From assembly GCA_015232735.1 (NCBI GenBank), contig JADFZC010000121.1, positions 1 to 7,349 of the forward strand: a stretch of 7,349 nt of DNA, written 5' to 3'. Within the stretch, counting starts at the first letter, position 1; the number at the start of each line of letters is the position of its first letter. The DNA comes from Oligoflexales bacterium (GTDB lineage: Bacteria > Bdellovibrionota > Oligoflexia > Oligoflexales > Oligoflexaceae). Positions 5,741 through 7,349 of the stretch are shown here, piece after piece. The position numbers and the translations under genes are program-made. Below the pieces are notes generated by a model. The model made no database searches, was not told the DNA's origin, and worked only from the letters and a program-made list of their open reading frames with translations.

Positions 5741-7349
5741 ACTTAACCCTGACCGCAATCTCGACCCTGTTTCGATCCCTCTGATTCAGAGCATAGAACC
5801 AGTACATCAATTCATCAACCAGAGCCAGTTTAATAATATAACTTCCGCTTTTTCGCGGCATACAAACATTAAAACTTCCATAGCTGTATTCCTCAGGGAG
5901 GACATCATATGTAAGCTGTCCCCTCATGTTCTGGATCACGGTATTATTTTCATCCACCAAATCCAGTCCCACACGGACCCACCCACGCTCCTTTGGAGGT
6001 TTGATCCTGGACGGACTGCCGAGCCATATGGAATCTCCGATATTTTTTGTTGAATAATAAATATCAAAGCAGCCGCCGCCCTGCACCATGGCTGGAATCG
6101 AATTTTGAAGATTCAAAGTTCCTCTAAGATTCTTCGGATTCTCACTTGTGGGCAGTCCTTTTGCACTTTGGACATCAATAACTCTTTCACTTCTATGCAT
6201 AAGTATATCTTTTGACCCTTCGGCTTTATTAACAAGACTGAATTTCAACAAATATCGGCCAGCAGTCATGGTCATCGGCCTGGTTTCCAGCCTGACATAT
6301 TGTTTTGGAAGCAATCCTCGGCCTACGAAGCTGCCGTCATCCTCAAAGGAAAACAAAACCTTTCCGGAATTCTGATCGGTAACTTCCACGCAATAGGCCA
6401 GCTTGTTGTAATATTCAAATTTCTTTTCACTGGCATCATTGTTAAAAAGATCATAACTTATCCTGAACGGCTTTTTTGCAACCAATTTCTGAGGAAGAAA
6501 TGACTTGACTTCAATTTCTGAAGTATCAACACTCTTATATACCACATCATACACCACATCCCCGCCGCTTCCGGAGTCTTCGGCCATCCCACTTTTAAAC
6601 TCGGCCATCTTTATAAAATCCGATGATTTTTCCAGCTCCATAAATCGATCAAGATCATCGGGTTTTATCAGAGACTTGTGAATAATGATCCTTCTTATTC
6701 CAAGCTTTCTGATCAAATCAACCGCATCCTTCCCTGGGAAGGAGTTCAGCCTATGCATGATGTCGACATAGTCATCGGGAAAAAAGCTGAGGTTGCCGTT
6801 AAACATCCTGCTCCAGTGATATATGGAATAATATGTGAACTTGAACTGCTCATGAAAATATTCTCCGCCAGGATGAGCTGGTGTTGGAAACTCGATTATG
6901 GGGTCCTTGAAATTTGCCTTTTGCCACCTGTACACCTCCGGTATGGCTTCATTTACTTCTATCGGAAGACCGTCTATCGGACCGCAGTAATACTCCATGG
7001 GTATCAATAAAAGAAATGCCGTTTTCACACAGGAAGAAAAAACCCTGTTTTTTAAAAGTCCGCTTAAAATGAGCCCTGAAAGGATGCTGACACCAAACAC
7101 CTCCACAATTATGTAGAAGGGGACATAACGCGTGGCTTTAAGGAAATACATATTCTTATAGAAAAGGATGAAAAAATGGTTTTCAGCCACAACATTTCCG
7201 TTCCACGTAATCTGCGGCCCAAGGGTGAACAGGAAGCCTGAAGCGGCGAGATAGACAAAGTATGGTGTCTTTGATCCATGAAGTCTTTTCAAATAATCGC
7301 CTGCGGCTCTGATACCGGATATTGCGCTCGCTGCGATTTTTTTTATTTG
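5739..7349 (-). CDS. GT-C-like polytopic membrane protein with two C-terminal beta-sandwich domains, 5' end cut by window edge
   Basis: The frame is open to the right edge and 536 residues are visible, so the N-terminus is missing. A TTG at 7292 is only an internal codon, because the 19 codons before it read on without a stop. The visible part begins with a basic, probably cytoplasmic stretch. Three membrane segments follow (about residues 29-47, 77-99 and 103-119), including an LGP motif (43-45) and TRYVPF (73-78) before the second segment. Similar LGP and R-x-P patterns occur in the last membrane segments of YfhO-like and other GT-C proteins. The segment at 139-227 carries VYRWQK, IIEFPTP, IYHWSRMFNGN and a closing LGIRRIIIH. 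From family knowledge this resembles the extracytoplasmic part of GT-C-like proteins. Two beta-rich domains follow (about 285-393 and 418-536), each ending in a G-x-Y-x-x-K pattern. The catalytic loop, if present, lies outside the window, so transferase activity is inferred. The TAG stop lies inside the next gene's ribosome-binding region. Confidence 0.85.
   Translation of the reverse strand, partial: QIKKIAASAISGIRAAGDYLKRLHGSKTPYFVYLAASGFLFTLGPQITWNGNVVAENHFFILFYKNMYFLKATRYVPFYIIVEVFGVSILSGLILSGLLKNRVFSSCVKTAFLLLIPMEYYCGPIDGLPIEVNEAIPEVYRWQKANFKDPIIEFPTPAHPGGEYFHEQFKFTYYSIYHWSRMFNGNLSFFPDDYVDIMHRLNSFPGKDAVDLIRKLGIRRIIIHKSLIKPDDLDRFMELEKSSDFIKMAEFKSGMAEDSGSGGDVVYDVVYKSVDTSEIEVKSFLPQKLVAKKPFRISYDLFNNDASEKKFEYYNKLAYCVEVTDQNSGKVLFSFEDDGSFVGRGLLPKQYVRLETRPMTMTAGRYLLKFSLVNKAEGSKDILMHRSERVIDVQSAKGLPTSENPKNLRGTLNLQNSIPAMVQGGGCFDIYYSTKNIGDSIWLGSPSRIKPPKERGWVRVGLDLVDENNTVIQNMRGQLTYDVLPEEYSYGSFNVCMPRKSGSYIIKLALVDELMYWFYALNQRDRNRVEIAVRVK

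Noticed and set aside
7237..7292. TTG at 7292 as the start of the rightmost gene
   Set aside because: The frame reads on without a stop to the window edge, there is no good ribosome site before the TTG, and the domain pattern clearly lacks its N-terminal part. The gene is truncated by the window.

Overview
The window holds five protein-coding genes, all on the minus strand and packed head to tail. They read from the right edge to the left: a membrane protein cut by the window edge (7349-5739), two large complete membrane proteins (5724-3802 and 3799-1808), a family 2 glycosyltransferase (1759-752) and a small SAM-dependent methyltransferase (767-111). The junctions are a 14-base gap, a 2-base gap, a 48-base gap and a 16-base overlap. 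No terminator is visible between genes, so this looks like part of one operon. Both ends of the operon lie outside the window, so no main promoter or final terminator can be named.

Functionally this is a piece of a surface-glycan locus. Three consecutive proteins look like GT-C type glycosyltransferases: polytopic membrane proteins with an acidic motif in an outer loop and a soluble C-terminal part outside the membrane. Such enzymes usually take sugar from a polyprenyl-phosphate carrier. The family 2 enzyme would work at the cytoplasmic face with a nucleotide-sugar, or would load a lipid carrier. The methyltransferase would decorate a sugar or another small precursor. Initiating transferase, flippase, polymerase and sugar-nucleotide synthesis genes are not in view, so the product (O-antigen, capsule, exopolysaccharide or glycoprotein glycan) cannot be decided.

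The organism is a bacterium: Shine-Dalgarno sequences are clear and starts are ATG or GTG. Base composition is moderate, and the layout fits a Gram-negative environmental lineage. Nothing in the sequence fixes the phylum.

The left 110 bases hold no convincing gene. I see no RNA genes, CRISPR array, insertion sequence or attachment site. I found no clearly new biological system. The least routine features are the tandem of three dissimilar GT-C-like proteins and the duplicated beta-sandwich at the C-terminus of the first.
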